Source of the DNA: Treponema sp. UBA3649
Lineage (GTDB): Bacteria; Spirochaetota; Spirochaetia; Treponematales; Treponemataceae
Direction: 5' to 3'
DNA length: 17,114 nt
Assembly: GCA_002373325.1 (NCBI GenBank)
Contig: DFKI01000147.1
Span: forward strand, 1 to 17,114
The number at the start of each line of letters is the position of its first letter. Positions within the stretch are counted from its first letter, which is position 1. The position numbers and the translations under genes are program-made. The notes beneath the pieces are model-generated. The model had not been told where the DNA came from and ran no database searches. It saw only the letters and a program-made list of their open reading frames with translations. Below, piece after piece: positions 15,623-17,114 of the stretch.

Positions 15623-15747
15623 AATCTCAAATCATAATTATCTTATATTGCTGTAAAAAAGCAACTTTGCTGAGATTTTTATTTTTTTGTGATTTTTCAT
15701 AAAGAGGGAGGGTTTTGCTTGCTGATTTCTTTTTTAAGTAATAATAT

Positions 15748-15788
15748 CTAAAATTTTACCTCGAAAAACTTCTGATTTCCGAGGTAAA
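15748..15788 (-). terminator. rho-independent-type terminator of the barrel gene
   Basis: A perfect 9-bp stem pairs CGAGGTAAA (15780-15788) with TTTACCTCG (15755-15763) around a 16-nt loop. It begins 9 nt after the stop of the barrel gene on the minus strand and is followed by ATTTTAG. The T run is short, so efficiency is uncertain. Confidence 0.5.
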
Positions 15789-15796
15789 TTTAAAAG

Positions 15797-17114
15797 TTAG
15801 AACTGATAGCGGGCCGAGAGACTTACGAAGCTGTTGTCTTTCCATGAGGCGAATTCACTGTCGTCGTCCTTGCACCAGATGTACATTCCTTTTGCGGCGA
15901 GGGTCAGATTCTGGTCGGGCTTGTATGCGAGGATCGGAAGAATCACGAGATCTCCGTTTTCAATGCCGTACATCGCGGTAATCTCCGGGCAAAGCTTGTC
16001 GTTCAGGAAAGACGTGGTGAAGTTGCAGACAATCTTGTTGTTGGTATATCCGTTCTTTGCGTAGTCAACGTCGAGGCTGTTTTTTTCGCACTCGTCTCCG
16101 TGGAGGATGAATGTACCTGTCTCCTGCACATTAAGGTTCGCGTTCCAGAAGGGAAGGTCGATGTCGAATCCGCCGAGCCATGCTATGGAGTTGTTGTGCA
16201 CCCAAGGATCGGTTCCGTCCACATCATCCGTAAGATTGTAGGCAAACTCTCCGCGCACGTTGAAGTGCCAGATGATTGATGATGCCTCAAAACCGAACGT
16301 TTGCTTTTTGTCGTAGGCGAGGAATTTTTCATCCTCAGTTACTGTGCCGTCAGCAAGATATGAGGCAAGGAAAGTGTCAAGCTTCGATGCGTTGAAGGAT
16401 GGCCGCTTGAACCAACCGTTGTAATAGCTGAGTCCCAAATCGACTTGACCGATTGTTGCCGTGATTCGTCCGCCGAACTGACCATAGTTGAGGGTCCAAA
16501 GATCAGGGTAGATTACGCTCGGGTCCGAAGAAAGTGAGTTTGCGTTTGCGAGTGCGAGAGTGTAGGAAGTCTCCGCGTCGTTCAACTCATTGCTCAGATA
16601 CTCGGAATATTTTTGTGAGAGAAGGAGTTTCGCCGCTGCTTGCTTTTCATCATCGCTTGCCGTGGCTGGATTTTTACCCTGTTGGACAAGCAATGCGACA
16701 ACTTCCGGCAACTCGTAAGAGATTTTTCCTGATGTGTATGCCTCCGTTACCATTGCAGCCAGTGCTGCTGTGGCATTCGCGTCTCCTGCCGCCATGAGAG
16801 TTTTAAGTGTGCTGGCCTCCGTCGCTTCCATGCGTGCTTTTTCAAGTCTTTCAACGGATGACGCAACTTTACCTTTCGCATTTGCAGTTACAGCCTCGGT
16901 CAATCTATTTACCTGTGCGGGTGTCCATCTTCCCTCTGTGGCAAAATGGTCGGTGGGAAGAAGAGGTGTGTAAATTGCCTCCATGTTGAGGTTTGCGACC
17001 GGAAGACTGTATGCGGCACGAATCATCGGGGTGGAGATGCGGCGGTCAATGTAGTCGGTGACTATAAAATCAGAGTAGTCGTCGGCGTTGAAGTTGTCCA
17101 GCACGTGAAGCTTG
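15797..17114 (-). CDS. outer-membrane beta-barrel protein with helical insertion (5' truncated)
   Basis: The frame is open to the window edge (residues KLHVLDNF...), so the start and any signal peptide lie outside; 438 residues are visible. The C-terminus SFVSLSARYQF* is a classic last beta strand ending in Phe, as needed for BAM-dependent outer-membrane insertion. Alternating strands are visible throughout the second half (for example GGRITATIGQVDLGLSYYNG, FDIDLPFWNANLNVQETGTF). Visible residues 31-55 (RAAYSLPVANLNMEAIYTPLLPT) resemble the strand pattern of treponemal barrel proteins. Between them, residues about 63-195 are Ala/Glu/Lys-rich and helical, with no strand pattern. A porin or transport role is possible given the neighbouring sugar importer, but I cannot name a family. 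Confidence 0.7.
   Translation of the reverse strand, partial: KLHVLDNFNADDYSDFIVTDYIDRRISTPMIRAAYSLPVANLNMEAIYTPLLPTDHFATEGRWTPAQVNRLTEAVTANAKGKVASSVERLEKARMEATEASTLKTLMAAGDANATAALAAMVTEAYTSGKISYELPEVVALLVQQGKNPATASDDEKQAAAKLLLSQKYSEYLSNELNDAETSYTLALANANSLSSDPSVIYPDLWTLNYGQFGGRITATIGQVDLGLSYYNGWFKRPSFNASKLDTFLASYLADGTVTEDEKFLAYDKKQTFGFEASSIIWHFNVRGEFAYNLTDDVDGTDPWVHNNSIAWLGGFDIDLPFWNANLNVQETGTFILHGDECEKNSLDVDYAKNGYTNNKIVCNFTTSFLNDKLCPEITAMYGIENGDLVILPILAYKPDQNLTLAAKGMYIWCKDDDSEFASWKDNSFVSLSARYQF

Larger units (their letters stand above)
15463..15796. other. 334-bp AT-rich control region between barrel and binding-protein genes
   Basis: The stretch contains no credible gene. It holds the terminator of the barrel gene, the promoter and ribosome site of the binding-protein gene, a perfect 11-nt direct repeat (15518-15528 and 15612-15622), and a small hairpin AGCA-AAGT-TGCT followed by six T on the minus strand (about 15654-15671). 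It is far richer in A and T than the flanking genes. Confidence 0.6.

Noticed and set aside
15588..15703. TGTGA motifs at 15588 and 15688 as CRP-type sites
   Set aside because: Neither has the matching TCACA half at the right distance, and the region is AT-rich enough for chance occurrence.
15701..15750. GGGAGGG followed by TTG as a small + strand gene
   Set aside because: The frame closes after about ten codons in AT-rich DNA with no sign of coding.
1..17114. CRISPR arrays, insertion sequences, phage genes, tRNA or rRNA
   Set aside because: No spaced direct-repeat array, transposase, terminal inverted repeat pair, cloverleaf or rRNA-like sequence was seen; gene order and coding style are uniform.

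Overview
The window looks like chromosomal DNA from a spirochaete, most likely a free-living or gut/rumen Treponema-like species. This rests on the gene order TPR protein - mreB - mreC - mreD - mrdA - rodA, a long spirochaete-type RodA, relaxed spirochaete-style lipoboxes on two proteins, and a plant-sugar uptake locus next to a Treponema-like outer-membrane barrel protein. No rRNA, tRNA, insertion sequence, phage gene or CRISPR array was recognised. The genus is an inference; no database search was run.

Left part (1-7375, all + strand). The 3' tail of an unidentified gene ends at 54 and is followed by a terminator-like fold ending in a run of nine T (141-149). A six-gene cell-shape operon comes next: a membrane-anchored TPR protein, mreB, mreC, mreD, mrdA (PBP2) and rodA. 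Genes are tightly packed (gaps of 21 and 17 nt, an 8-nt overlap, a 2-nt gap, a 1-nt overlap), mostly with GGAGG-type ribosome sites about 9 nt from the start. Together they encode the elongasome: MreB filaments and MreC/MreD position and activate the RodA glycosyltransferase and PBP2 transpeptidase for lateral wall growth. A SufU-like Fe-S scaffold gene is attached 12 nt after rodA.

Right part (7404-17114, all - strand, convergent with the first). Read in transcription order: a 5'-truncated outer-membrane beta-barrel gene with a terminator; a 334-bp AT-rich promoter region; a sugar-binding lipoprotein; two ABC permeases (overlapping by 4 nt); a 180-bp intergenic region with a 14-bp tandem repeat and a strong promoter; a cytoplasmic family-3 beta-glucosidase; and a composite receptor. 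The receptor joins a lipoprotein signal, a GH2-like sugar-binding jelly roll, a seven-helix 7TMR-DISM membrane domain and a chemotaxis (MCP) signalling domain. The simplest reading is a module that binds and imports a beta-linked gluco-oligosaccharide, cleaves it inside the cell, and senses a related sugar for motility control. No ATPase subunit and no transcription regulator are present in the window.

The most interesting items are the receptor architecture, the helical insertion in the barrel protein, the SufU gene without partners at the end of the elongasome operon, and three unexplained repeat patterns in control regions of the sugar locus.
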